From Streptomyces sp. (GTDB taxonomy: Bacteria; Actinomycetota; Actinomycetes; Streptomycetales; Streptomycetaceae): DNA of 48,863 nucleotides. Positions 1 to 7,922 of this stretch are shown in pieces. The stretch is taken from assembly GCF_031181705.1 (NCBI RefSeq), contig NZ_JAPSKN010000028.1:1-48863 (forward strand). The letters are read 5' to 3'. The notes under the pieces are model-generated. The model saw nothing but the letters and a program-made list of their open reading frames with translations. It was not told the DNA's origin and ran no database searches. How positions within the stretch are numbered: the first letter of the stretch is position 1; the number at the start of each line of letters is the position of its first letter. The translations under genes and the position numbers were made by a program.

Positions 1-27
1 CGGGCCGCCCGATCCGGTCCCGGGCCG

Positions 28-399
28 TTACGGGCGCACCGTGCGCGGCCCGGCCACCTCCGCGCCCAGGGTGCCGACCCGGTCGCGCAGCTCGCGGTCG
101 GCCGTGACCACCAGCACGGAGCGCTCGCCTGCGGACGCCACCACCTCGACGATGTGGTCGTCCCCGCTGCCCGGCGCCGACGACACCCGGACCCCGGGTA
201 CCGACTCCACCCCCCGGGCCGCCCCCTCCACGACGAGGACGATCTCCACCGGCCCGGGCACCCCCGGCACCCCGTCCGCCGCCAGCCGGTCGCGCAGCCG
301 CTCCGCGGCCCCACGCCGGTCCCGCCACCACCCGTCCGGCACCGATCCGACGACATTCGCGGCGTCCACCACGACGAGGAGAGGCTCAGCGGTGTTCAT
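28..399 (-). CDS. NYN/PIN-like domain protein (putative RNase)
   Basis: A 123-residue protein with the layout of a small NYN (PIN-like) nuclease domain. A beta strand near the N-terminus ends in Asp12 within VVVDAANVVGS, a paired acid follows at Asp80-Asp81 (GSGDDHIVE), and a late strand carries Asp101 in VVTADRELRDRV. These are the usual positions of metal-binding acids in the fold. The ATG at 399 was chosen because the upstream in-frame extension is Arg/Pro-rich and unlike the domain. The gene is divergent from the one beginning at 480, leaving about 80 bases for both promoters. RNA cleavage is inferred from the fold only; substrate unknown. Confidence 0.75.
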   Translation of the reverse strand: MNTAEPLLVVVDAANVVGSVPDGWWRDRRGAAERLRDRLAADGVPGVPGPVEIVLVVEGAARGVESVPGVRVSSAPGSGDDHIVEVVASAGERSVLVVTADRELRDRVGTLGAEVAGPRTVRP

Positions 400-479
400 G
401 CGGCCAGGGTCGCACGACGGGCGCCCCGGCACGCGGGGGTGGGCCGCGGCGGGCCGCCGCGCCCGCATAAAGTGAACTG

Positions 480-1499
480 GTGAACGGCGACTGGCTCCTG
501 CGCGGCCGTGACGGCCGCCTCACCGTCTACCTGCCCTCCGGCGAAGCCGTCCTGTGCCGGGCGGAACGCGGCCCCGGCGGCCCCTGGGAGGGCACCCCGC
601 GCACCGTCGGCGGCACCCAGAAGCTGCACCCGGGCGCGACGGTCGGGCAGGGCGCCGACCGCTACGCCCACCTGGCGGCCTGGCGGCCCACCGTGCCGGG
701 GGAGTCGGGGCTCGTGCACACCACGCACTTCCGGCCCCTGCTGGCCCCCCTGGACTGGGCGCCGATCGGGCACCCCGACAAGAAGGGCGACCGGACCGGG
801 CCGCCGGCCGTGGCCGTCGACGGCCCGGGGCGCGGCTACGTCTTCGTCCGCAACGCGGGCGGCGGGGTGAGCCTGCGCAACCAGAAGGTGAAGGGCGGCT
901 GGGGCGGCTGGCTGGACCTCGGGGGGCAGGACGTCGAGGAGCGGCTGGCCCCCGTGGCGGGGGAGTCGGGGCTGATCGAGCTGTACGCCTGCGCGCCCGG
1001 CGCGATCCTGCACTGGCGGCAGGAGGGTGACGGGAAGAAGCCGGTGCGGGCCGGTGAGGTCGAGGTCGCCGTCCGTCCCGGGACCCTGCGCGCGCTCGCC
1101 ACGTCGGCCGAGCACACCACCGTCTTCTTCACGGACATGTCCGGTGACCTGTGCGCCTGGCGGCCCGGTGAGAAACCGGTGCCCCTCCTGGCGGCCGCCG
1201 GGCCGGGGCCGGTCTCCGCGGTGCGCTGTGTCATCGAGGGGCACGACTGCACCGTGCTCGCGCAGCGCTCGTCGAGCGGCCGGGTCGCCTTCGCCGCGTA
1301 CCCGACCGAGCAGGAGTCGGCGGGGGCCTGGTGGACGGAGTCCGGCCCGCAACTGCCGTCCGACGCCCTGGTCGCGGTGGCGCTGGACGAGCACGAGGAG
1401 CTCGTCGCGGCCTCGCTCTCGCCGTCCAGCGGGACCCTGCTCCTGACCCGCCGCAAGGACGAGCCGGGGCTCGCGCTGGAGGCCTGGCGGGAGATCTGA
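480..1499 (+). CDS. Hypothetical protein, beta-propeller-like
   Basis: A 339-residue protein with a GTG start and no signal peptide or membrane segment. It consists of repeated short beta-rich units with aromatic and glycine turns (for example LHTTHFRPL, GWGGWLDLGG, DLCAWRPGE), the look of a PLL-like or tachylectin-like beta-propeller. I recognise no catalytic motif. The charged, Trp-rich surface would suit binding of a sugar or protein, but this is inference. It stands alone, between a divergent nuclease-like gene and a terminator-like hairpin at 1519-1542. Confidence 0.7.
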   Translation: MNGDWLLRGRDGRLTVYLPSGEAVLCRAERGPGGPWEGTPRTVGGTQKLHPGATVGQGADRYAHLAAWRPTVPGESGLVHTTHFRPLLAPLDWAPIGHPDKKGDRTGPPAVAVDGPGRGYVFVRNAGGGVSLRNQKVKGGWGGWLDLGGQDVEERLAPVAGESGLIELYACAPGAILHWRQEGDGKKPVRAGEVEVAVRPGTLRALATSAEHTTVFFTDMSGDLCAWRPGEKPVPLLAAAGPGPVSAVRCVIEGHDCTVLAQRSSSGRVAFAAYPTEQESAGAWWTESGPQLPSDALVAVALDEHEELVAASLSPSSGTLLLTRRKDEPGLALEAWREI

Positions 1500-1518
1500 C
1501 GCCCTGCCGGAAACAGGG

Positions 1519-1542
1519 GGGAGCCCTTCATTCCGGGGCTCC
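1519..1542 (+). terminator. Terminator-like hairpin after the beta-propeller-like gene
   Basis: GGAGCCC at 1520-1526 pairs with GGGCTCC at 1536-1542 around a 9-base loop, 20 bases after the stop at 1499. There is no U-tract, as is common in high-GC actinobacteria. The remaining bases to 1730 hold the presumed promoter of the dehydrogenase gene; I see no further gene there. Confidence 0.55.
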
Positions 1543-1730
1543 TGACGCACCAGACACACGAAGTGTGGCGAGGGTTGTACAGATGCGCGCGTGACAAGGC
1601 GCACCCTGGATGAACATGGTCAAAAAGTGAAGATCTTGTTAGCCTCCTTTGACTTGTTCGATTTTGCTCGGGGGGCCGGTTGCTGCTGCGTCTGGCCGAC
1701 GCCGTGGCAACGGGGTTGGGGAATGATGTC

Positions 1731-3002
1731 GTGAGCAGATCCTCCACGGTGGATCTTGTCGTTGTCGGACTCGGTTACGTGGGACTGCCGCTGGCCAGAT
1801 CCGCCGCCGCAGCGGGTCTGAAGGTGGTCGGACTCGACCGCAGCCGGCGGGTGGTCGACGGACTGAACGCCGGCCGTTCGCACGTCGACGACATCACCGA
1901 CGCCGACGTGCGCACCATGCTGGAGCAGGGCTTCCGCGCCGTCGACGAGGCCGGGGTCATCGCCGACGCCGCCGCGGTGGTCGTGTGCGTGCCGACCCCG
2001 CTGACCGACCACGGCGCCCCGGACCTCGGCGCGGTGCACGCCGCCGTCGACGACATCGCCGCCCACCTGAGGGCCGGCACGCTCGTCGTGCTGGAGTCGA
2101 CGACGTACCCGGGCACCACCGACGAGGTCGTCCGCCCGCGCCTGGAGGCCGGCGGACTGCGGGTCGGCGTCGACTTCCACCTCGCCTTCTCCCCGGAGCG
2201 CATCGACCCGGGCAACGCCTCCTTCGGCCTGGAGAACACCCCCAAGGTCGTCGGCGGCGTCACGGCCGACTGCACCAAGGCCGCCCGTGCCCTCTACGAG
2301 CGGTTCGTGCAGCGCGTCGTCGAGGCCAAGGGCACCCGCGAGGCCGAGATGGCCAAGCTGCTGGAGAACACCTACCGGCACGTCAACATCGCGCTCGTCA
2401 ACGAGATGTCGATGTTCTGCCGGGAGATCGGCGTCGACCTGTGGGACGCCATCCGGTGCGCCTCGACGAAGCCGTTCGGGTTCGCGCCCTTCTACCCCGG
2501 CCCCGGCGTCGGCGGGCACTGCATCCCGATCGACCCCAACTACCTGTCGTACAAGGTGCGTTCGCTGGGCATCCCGTTCCGGTTCGTGGAGCTGGCGCAG
2601 GAGATCAACCAGCGCATGCCCGTGCACGTCGTCAACCGCGCGGCGGACCTGCTGAACGACCAGGGCAAGGCCGTGCGCGGCTCCCGGGTGCTGCTGCTCG
2701 GCGTGACGTACAAGCCGGACATCTCCGACCAGCGGGAGAGCCCCGCGCTGGCCGTCGCCGAGAACCTCCTCACGCGCGGCGCCGAACTCGTCTACTTCGA
2801 CCCGCGGGTCGAGGACTGGCACGTCGACGGTGCCCCCGTCGAGCGGGCCGGGGACTACCTCGCCGCCGCCGAGGCCGCCGACCTCACCATCCTGCTCCAG
2901 CCGCACCGCGAGATCGACCTGGACGCGCTCGCCGACCGCGCCCGGGCGCTGTTCGACACCCGGGGCAAGTCCGCCGACCATCCGCGGGTGGTCAAGCTGT
3001 GA
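1731..3002 (+). CDS. Nucleotide-sugar dehydrogenase (UDP-HexNAc 6-dehydrogenase type)
   Basis: A 423-residue NAD-dependent enzyme that oxidises C6 of a UDP-sugar to a uronic acid. The Rossmann motif GLGYVG lies at residues 13-18, the central-domain FSPERIDPG follows, and the active-site motif is GPGVGGHCIPID with Cys264 as nucleophile. GGHCIPxD is typical of the WbpA/WecC branch acting on UDP-GlcNAc or UDP-ManNAc; classical UDP-glucose dehydrogenases have GGSCFPKD. The GTG at 1731 puts the Rossmann strand at the N-terminus and has a G-rich stretch about 10 bases upstream; a TTG at 1680 would add 17 residues. Its stop overlaps the start of the glycosyltransferase, so the pair is translationally coupled. 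Uronic acid supply for that enzyme is inferred. Confidence 0.92.
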   Translation: MSRSSTVDLVVVGLGYVGLPLARSAAAAGLKVVGLDRSRRVVDGLNAGRSHVDDITDADVRTMLEQGFRAVDEAGVIADAAAVVVCVPTPLTDHGAPDLGAVHAAVDDIAAHLRAGTLVVLESTTYPGTTDEVVRPRLEAGGLRVGVDFHLAFSPERIDPGNASFGLENTPKVVGGVTADCTKAARALYERFVQRVVEAKGTREAEMAKLLENTYRHVNIALVNEMSMFCREIGVDLWDAIRCASTKPFGFAPFYPGPGVGGHCIPIDPNYLSYKVRSLGIPFRFVELAQEINQRMPVHVVNRAADLLNDQGKAVRGSRVLLLGVTYKPDISDQRESPALAVAENLLTRGAELVYFDPRVEDWHVDGAPVERAGDYLAAAEAADLTILLQPHREIDLDALADRARALFDTRGKSADHPRVVKL

Positions 3003-4771
3003 CTGCCGACGATACGTACATACCGGGAGCCGTCGACTCCGGTGGCCGTCGGGCCCACCGCAAGCGGCGGCACCTGAAGGTCTCGTACTTCGTCTTCCTG
3101 GGCCTGGCCGCGCTGATCGCCACCCGGCTCGACGCCGGCTCGCTCCACCTGTACTCGATGGGCGCCATGGGCCTGCTGGCCCTGAAGATGATCGGCGCCC
3201 TGTTCTACCGTCCGGCCAAGGCCGGGCGGGAGGAGCTGGAGTACCTGGAGAACGCCTGGGTCACCGCGGTCATCCCGATCTACAACGAGGACCCGGTGAT
3301 GTTCGAGCAGGGCATGCGCAGCCTCCTCGCGCAGAGCCGCCTGCCGAACGAGATCCACATCATCGACGACGCCAGCGCCAACGACTCCGGCATCCGCGCG
3401 GCCAGGAAGCTGCGCCGCGAGTTCGAGGCCAAGGGCGTCAAGTACACCGTCAGCGTCCAGCCCGAGAACAAGGGCAAGCGCGAGGCGCTGGCGCTGGGCT
3501 TCGAGGCCGCGCCGTACTCCGACATCTTCCTGTGCGTCGACTCGGACACGGTGCTGTCCCGGGACACCGTGCGCGAACTGCTGCTGCCGCTGGCCGACGA
3601 GAAGATCATGGCCTCCACCGGCATGGTGCTGGCGCTCAACCACGACAGCAACATCTTCACGCGCCTGCAGGACCTGCGCTACGGCAACTCGTTCCTCTTC
3701 GAGCGGGCCGCCTACTCCCGGCTGAAGTCGGTGCTGTGCTGCTGCGGCGCGCTCTCCGCCTACCGCGGCACGCTGGTGCGCAAGTACCTGCCGGACTTCC
3801 TCAACCAGCAGTTCCTGGGCAAGCCGGCCGTCTTCGGCGACGACCGCCGCATGACCAACTACTGCCTGATGGAAGGCCAGGTCGTCTTCCAGGAGACGGC
3901 CGTGGGCTACACCGCCGTCCCCGAGAAGCTGCCGCACTTCCTGCGCCAGCAGGTCCGCTGGAACAAGTCCTTCTTCCGCGAGTCCCTGTGGGCGTTCCGC
4001 CACCAGAAGAAGTACCGCCCGGCCTTCTGGCTGACCTGCATGGAGCTCGCGCTCTGGCTGGTCTTCGGCTCGGCGATGTTCTACTCGATGGTCATCCTGC
4101 CCATCATCAAGCCCCAGCAGTTCCTGAACCACATCGGGGACTACCTGATCTTCATGGTGCTCATGGGGTACCTGCGCAACGTCCGCTACCTCGACTTCCC
4201 GCGCCGCGGCATGGGCTTCGTCAAGCGCTTCGGCATGTTCCTGCTCGCGCCGATCTACGGCGTGATCCAGCTGACGCTGCTCACCCCGCTGCGCTTCTAC
4301 GCCCTGTTCACCCTGCACAAGGGCAGTTGGGGCACCCGTCAGGGCGGCGTGGAGGTGTCCGTGGCCGGTGACCACGAGCACGACGTGACGGAGATCTTCG
4401 AGGAAGAGGACCCGTACTCCGACAAGAAGGTCACCGAGACGCTCCAGCTGATGCGCCTGGAGGGCGTGGCCCTGCGCACCCGGCCGCGCCCGGCGGGCGG
4501 CATCCCCTCCCAGCCGCAGCCGATCCCCGGCTACGACGAGGAGCAGCACGCGGCCGTCCCGCAGCAGCGGGTGTCCTGGGGAGCCCCGGCACCGGCCGGC
4601 CAGCAGCAGTGGCAGGGCGGCGGCTACGGTCAGCCCGACCCGTACCAGCAGCAGTACCCGGGCCACGGCCACGACCCGCAGCAGGGCGGCCACCCCTACC
4701 AGGACCCCTCGTGGCAGCAAGGCCAGGGTCAGGGGCACGGCCAGGGCTATGGGCAGGGCGGCGGCTGGTAG
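2999..4771 (+). CDS. GT2 polysaccharide synthase, hyaluronan synthase/NodC-like
   Basis: A 590-residue processive membrane glycosyltransferase. Order: charged N-terminus, two membrane segments (about 28-42 and 52-70), a GT2 catalytic domain (about 88-330), then four or so hydrophobic segments (about 343-440). Visible motifs are VIPIYNED (91-98), DSD at 181-183, GDDRRMTN from 280 and QQVRWNKSFF from 317, the Q-x-x-R-W signature of processive synthases; GDDRxxTN with RWNKSFFRES is especially like hyaluronan synthases. A tail of roughly 130 residues rich in Gln, Gly, Pro and Tyr follows and is probably cytoplasmic and disordered. The GTG start overlaps the dehydrogenase stop by four bases. It should polymerise UDP-sugars and export the chain; polymer identity is unknown. 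Confidence 0.9.
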   Translation: MTADDTYIPGAVDSGGRRAHRKRRHLKVSYFVFLGLAALIATRLDAGSLHLYSMGAMGLLALKMIGALFYRPAKAGREELEYLENAWVTAVIPIYNEDPVMFEQGMRSLLAQSRLPNEIHIIDDASANDSGIRAARKLRREFEAKGVKYTVSVQPENKGKREALALGFEAAPYSDIFLCVDSDTVLSRDTVRELLLPLADEKIMASTGMVLALNHDSNIFTRLQDLRYGNSFLFERAAYSRLKSVLCCCGALSAYRGTLVRKYLPDFLNQQFLGKPAVFGDDRRMTNYCLMEGQVVFQETAVGYTAVPEKLPHFLRQQVRWNKSFFRESLWAFRHQKKYRPAFWLTCMELALWLVFGSAMFYSMVILPIIKPQQFLNHIGDYLIFMVLMGYLRNVRYLDFPRRGMGFVKRFGMFLLAPIYGVIQLTLLTPLRFYALFTLHKGSWGTRQGGVEVSVAGDHEHDVTEIFEEEDPYSDKKVTETLQLMRLEGVALRTRPRPAGGIPSQPQPIPGYDEEQHAAVPQQRVSWGAPAPAGQQQWQGGGYGQPDPYQQQYPGHGHDPQQGGHPYQDPSWQQGQGQGHGQGYGQGGGW

Positions 4772-4787
4772 GGCCGCGAAGGAACGG

Positions 4788-4819
4788 AGAGAGGGGCGGC
4801 CGGGGGGCCGCCCCTCTCT
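4788..4819. terminator. Bidirectional terminator between convergent polysaccharide genes
   Basis: A perfect 14-bp stem (4788-4801 with 4806-4819) around a GGGG loop, followed on the plus strand by TT. It lies 16 bases past the synthase stop and 14 bases past the deacetylase stop on the other strand, so it can serve both transcripts. Confidence 0.85.
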
Positions 4820-4833
4820 TGTGCGTCCGGGCC

Positions 4834-6324
4834 TCAGGTGTACGAGGCCATGGCCTCCTCGACCGTCAGCACCGGGATGTCCCGGTCGTCGATCGCCTTC
4901 ATCAGGGTCTCCAGACCGGCCTTGCCGATCTCGGTGCTGGTCGCCGGGGGGCCCTCGGTGACCTTGTGCAGGCAGAGGATCAGCCAGTCGCCGCTGTTGA
5001 CGCACCGGTCGAGCCTGCCGCCCGGGCCCGTCAGCTTCGACAGGGCCGTACCGCCGATGCCCGTGCCGTCGTTGATGCCGGTCAGCGCCTTGAGGCGGTA
5101 GGGCATCGCCGGGGCGAAGGACTCGATGGTCTCGGAGATGATCGACCGGGCGGTGGTGAAGTGCCGGCTGGCGATCTGGTCGACCGGCACGCCGTCGGAC
5201 GTCTTCTGGAACGCGCCGTGCGGGTAGGCGAAGTGCTCGCTGGTGAAGCCGTTGGACACCAGCCACTCGCGCAGCTTGCGGAAGTCGTCGTCGGCCTGCT
5301 CGGCGGTCAGCTTGGGGTAGCTGGCCGTGTGCACGGCGTTGGCGTACGAGTGGCCCGCCATCTCCCAGCCGGAGAAGTCCTGCATGGAGCGCATCTGGCC
5401 CATCGTCAGGAAGCTGCCGGTGCCGATGGCGTCGGCGATGTTGTAGACCGTGCCGGGGAAGCCGTAGCGGTCCATGACCGGCCGGGCCAGGTCGTGGATC
5501 GACTTGTGGGAGTCGTCGAAGGTGATGGAGACGACGCCCTTGGGGAAGACCGAGACGGTGTCCGGGATCAGCTCCACGGCCTGCAGCCGGTAGGTCACCG
5601 GGCCGCCCGCGTTGTCGTACACGGCGAACGACATGTCCGTGAAGCCGGTCTTCGTGGACGGCTTGCCGTCCGCGCCGATGGAGTACGTACCGGCCGCCGC
5701 GTTGACGTCCGCCCACTGGAGGTGGACGGTGACCCACTCGCCGGACTGGACGTAGTTGGCCGACGTCTTGGAGTGGACGTGGAAGGTCCAGGCGAAGTGG
5801 TTCGCGAGCGAGCCGCTGCCCAGGTAGAAGACCATCTTGGCCAGGTTGGTGACGTCGTCGACGCGGAAGACGAGCCGGATCATCTTGCCGCTCAGGCTCA
5901 TCGCGCTCAGACCCGTCCTGCGGACGTAGGACTGCTTGCCGGTGCCGTTGGTGGTCACCCGGACCGCCTGGGTGCCGCGGACGAACTGGGTCTTGTCGTT
6001 CGCCTCGGCCGAGGCCGTGCCCGCGCCGCCCGGCGTCCAGCCGTGGCCCGACTGGAACTGCTGGGACCAGCTGGCCCGGCGGTACTTCGGGCGGCGCCCG
6101 GAGGGGGCGTAGAGGGGAGGCGTGGTGAGGCCTCCGATGGCTCCCTCGGCGGCGGCGGGGGCGGCGGCCGGCTGTGCCATCACCTTGCCCATCCACGCCC
6201 CGGCGCCGGCCATCGCGACGCCCCCCGCGCCGCCCATCAGCAGCGCGGAGCGCCTGCTCACCACCGGTTTGTTCTCCGTTGCCTCGGCAGCGTGCCTGTG
6301 GGCGCCGGACCGCCTGTTCCTCAC
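4834..6324 (-). CDS. Exported polysaccharide deacetylase (CE4/NodB) with N-terminal beta domain
   Basis: A 496-residue secreted protein. The N-terminus holds a twin-arginine signal (SRRSALLMGGAGG, then a hydrophobic stretch ending near AQPAAAP). A jelly-roll-like domain occupies about 85-250, followed by a NodB-type deacetylase domain from about 260. TFDD at 268-271 gives the base and first metal ligand, and FAYPHG from 365 is motif 3. Motif 2 is unusual: HSYAN at 325-329 has Asn where the second zinc His (H-[ST]-x-x-H) is expected, with another His at 333. The ATG overlaps the stop of the CBM3/GH16 gene, so the two are coupled. It probably removes acetyl groups from an extracellular amino-sugar glycan, perhaps the product of the facing synthase. 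Confidence 0.87.
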   Translation of the reverse strand: MRNRRSGAHRHAAEATENKPVVSRRSALLMGGAGGVAMAGAGAWMGKVMAQPAAAPAAAEGAIGGLTTPPLYAPSGRRPKYRRASWSQQFQSGHGWTPGGAGTASAEANDKTQFVRGTQAVRVTTNGTGKQSYVRRTGLSAMSLSGKMIRLVFRVDDVTNLAKMVFYLGSGSLANHFAWTFHVHSKTSANYVQSGEWVTVHLQWADVNAAAGTYSIGADGKPSTKTGFTDMSFAVYDNAGGPVTYRLQAVELIPDTVSVFPKGVVSITFDDSHKSIHDLARPVMDRYGFPGTVYNIADAIGTGSFLTMGQMRSMQDFSGWEMAGHSYANAVHTASYPKLTAEQADDDFRKLREWLVSNGFTSEHFAYPHGAFQKTSDGVPVDQIASRHFTTARSIISETIESFAPAMPYRLKALTGINDGTGIGGTALSKLTGPGGRLDRCVNSGDWLILCLHKVTEGPPATSTEIGKAGLETLMKAIDDRDIPVLTVEEAMASYT

Positions 6325-7760
6325 CGGGTCTCCCGAACCGTGTCGAAGTAGGTCATGCCCTCGCCGGTGAAGTCCGCCACCTCGGCCTGGACCTCCTCCG
6401 CCGACAGCGTGTCGTTCGCGTTGTAGTAGAGCCAGTCGACCTTCATGTCCCAGGCGCGTTCGCCCTTGAACGGCAGGTCGATGAACCAGTGGTTGAAGTT
6501 CACGGACATGTCCGCGCGCGGCGCGTACTTGCCGTTGCTCAGGAAGAGCTTCTTGCCGTCGAGCCAGTAGGCGACCACGCCGTCCTTCACCCGGATCAGC
6601 ACGGTGTGCCAGGCGTCGAGGCTCTTGTTGGTCGTCTCGTAGACCCGGTCGTTGGTCTTGTGGTCGTACCAGGTGACCGTGTCGAGCTTGGGACCGGGCC
6701 GGCCCCAGCCGCCGTTGGGCATGTACTCGTTGTCCAGCTCGCTGTACTTCGAGCCCTTGCCGCCGATGGTGTAGAAGGTCTGGTTGACGTGGTCGCCGGC
6801 CTTGCCGGTGGACGGCCCGTCGCTGAAGTGGATGCGGGCCGCGTAGGTGCCGTCGCGGAACTTGCTCGCGGCCGTGCCGAGACTCGCCTGCTTCGTCCCG
6901 GCCTTCGTGCCGTCCGTGCTCGCCCGGAGGTTGAGCACCTGGCCGTCCGCGTGGGAGCCCTCGGCGGTGGGGAAGCTGACGCCCTGAGCCGACCAGGTGT
7001 TCTCGATGCCGGGACCGCCCTTGCTGGTGCGGACCAGCCAGCCGTGCTTGAACAGGGCGGGATCCTTCGGGCCCAGGTAGTTGAAGTCGTCGAACAGCAC
7101 CCCGGCCGGCGGGGCGGGCAGCGCCTCGGGCGCGGACTTCGCCGTGGCCTTCTTCTCGTCGCTCGCCTTCGTGCCGTCCGGTTCCTCACCCCAGGCGAGG
7201 ACGCCCCGCTTGTACGCGGTGACCTCCTCGGCCTCCTTGTAGGACGTCTTCTCCGCGTCGAAGGAGCGGTCGTCGGACTGCTTGAGGTTCTTGTGGTCGG
7301 TGCGGAACAGCTGGACGTCGATGCCCTTGCTGTTGGCGCCGGGCTTCAGGTCGCCGGCGCCCTCGGTGAACCTCAGCTCCAGGTAGTGGTCGGCGGTGCC
7401 GGTGGGCTTGTCCATCGCGACGATCCGCCCGGCCACGTTCGAGCAGCCGAAGACGGCGTTCACACAGTTGTAGGCGTACGCGGCCTCGTCCTCGGCGGTG
7501 AACCAGTACCGGAGCGTGACGTCGCTCAACGGCAGTGGCGTGCCGGTGTCGTTGAAGACCTCCAGGGACGGCTTGGCCGCCGCGGCCGTGGCCGGGGTGT
7601 CGGTGCGGTAGCGGACCTTCAGCTCGGGCGGGTCCGGGTTGGCCGCCTTCCACACCGGGTACAGCGCGGTTCCGCCGGCCGCCACCACGGCCACGAGGAG
7701 CAGGAGCCTGAGCTTGGGCCACACCCGTCGTCCGGACGGTCGGCGGCGGGAGGACGCCAC
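6321..7760 (-). CDS. Membrane-anchored CBM3 plus GH16-like protein
   Basis: A 479-residue cell-surface protein. After a basic N-terminus there is one membrane segment (about 17-35) without a lipobox. A family 3 cellulose-binding module follows at about 46-193 (LKVRYRTDT, VTLRYWFT, KQSDDRSF, RGVLAWGEEP), then a Lys/Ala-rich linker and a concanavalin-like domain (about 221-465) with ELDNEY at 341-346 matching the GH16 catalytic E-x-D-x-E pattern. The GTG at 7760 was chosen for the AAGGAG site six bases upstream; the longer frame to 7859 has no ribosome site. It leads a two-gene operon with the deacetylase. It likely binds a beta-glucan at the surface and may cut or remodel it; activity is unproven. 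Confidence 0.83.
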   Translation of the reverse strand: MASSRRRPSGRRVWPKLRLLLLVAVVAAGGTALYPVWKAANPDPPELKVRYRTDTPATAAAAKPSLEVFNDTGTPLPLSDVTLRYWFTAEDEAAYAYNCVNAVFGCSNVAGRIVAMDKPTGTADHYLELRFTEGAGDLKPGANSKGIDVQLFRTDHKNLKQSDDRSFDAEKTSYKEAEEVTAYKRGVLAWGEEPDGTKASDEKKATAKSAPEALPAPPAGVLFDDFNYLGPKDPALFKHGWLVRTSKGGPGIENTWSAQGVSFPTAEGSHADGQVLNLRASTDGTKAGTKQASLGTAASKFRDGTYAARIHFSDGPSTGKAGDHVNQTFYTIGGKGSKYSELDNEYMPNGGWGRPGPKLDTVTWYDHKTNDRVYETTNKSLDAWHTVLIRVKDGVVAYWLDGKKLFLSNGKYAPRADMSVNFNHWFIDLPFKGERAWDMKVDWLYYNANDTLSAEEVQAEVADFTGEGMTYFDTVRETR

Positions 7761-7864
7761 GGAAGACTCCTTCTCAAGACACCGGCGGCCTTGGGTGGAG
7801 ACCGCCGGAGCCAGGTAAACAATGGTCGGATTGTGTGAGGATCCTATCCGTGCAGGCATACGCA

Positions 7865-7910
7865 GAGGGGGGCGGGTGCACGGATTGTTACCGTACGCCC
7901 CACCCCCCTC
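7865..7910. terminator. Imperfect G/C-rich hairpin downstream of fadB
   Basis: A G-rich arm (7865-7878) pairs imperfectly with a C-rich arm (7897-7910), 13 bases beyond the fadB stop. A 12-bp palindrome (GTAACGCGTTAC, 7915-7926) overlaps the stop codon itself. Probably terminates the fadAB transcript before the divergent-facing leader of the CBM3/GH16 gene (7761-7864). Confidence 0.4.
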
Positions 7911-7922
7911 AGGGGTAACGCG

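Noticed and set aside
1680..1730. TTG at 1680 as the true start of the sugar dehydrogenase
   Set aside because: It adds 17 residues before the Rossmann strand, while GTG 1731 puts the strand at its usual N-terminal place. It cannot be fully excluded because a G-rich stretch lies just before the TTG.
4550..4768. Gln/Gly-rich repeats in the 3' part of the synthase gene as a CRISPR-like or mobile repeat
   Set aside because: The repeats are in frame, encode a disordered tail and vary in length, as expected for a low-complexity protein region.
2855..6196. A 1113-residue open frame on the minus strand
   Set aside because: It runs antisense through the dehydrogenase and synthase and out of frame through the deacetylase. 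Its sequence is low-complexity Arg/Pro/Gly typical of shadow frames in high-GC DNA.
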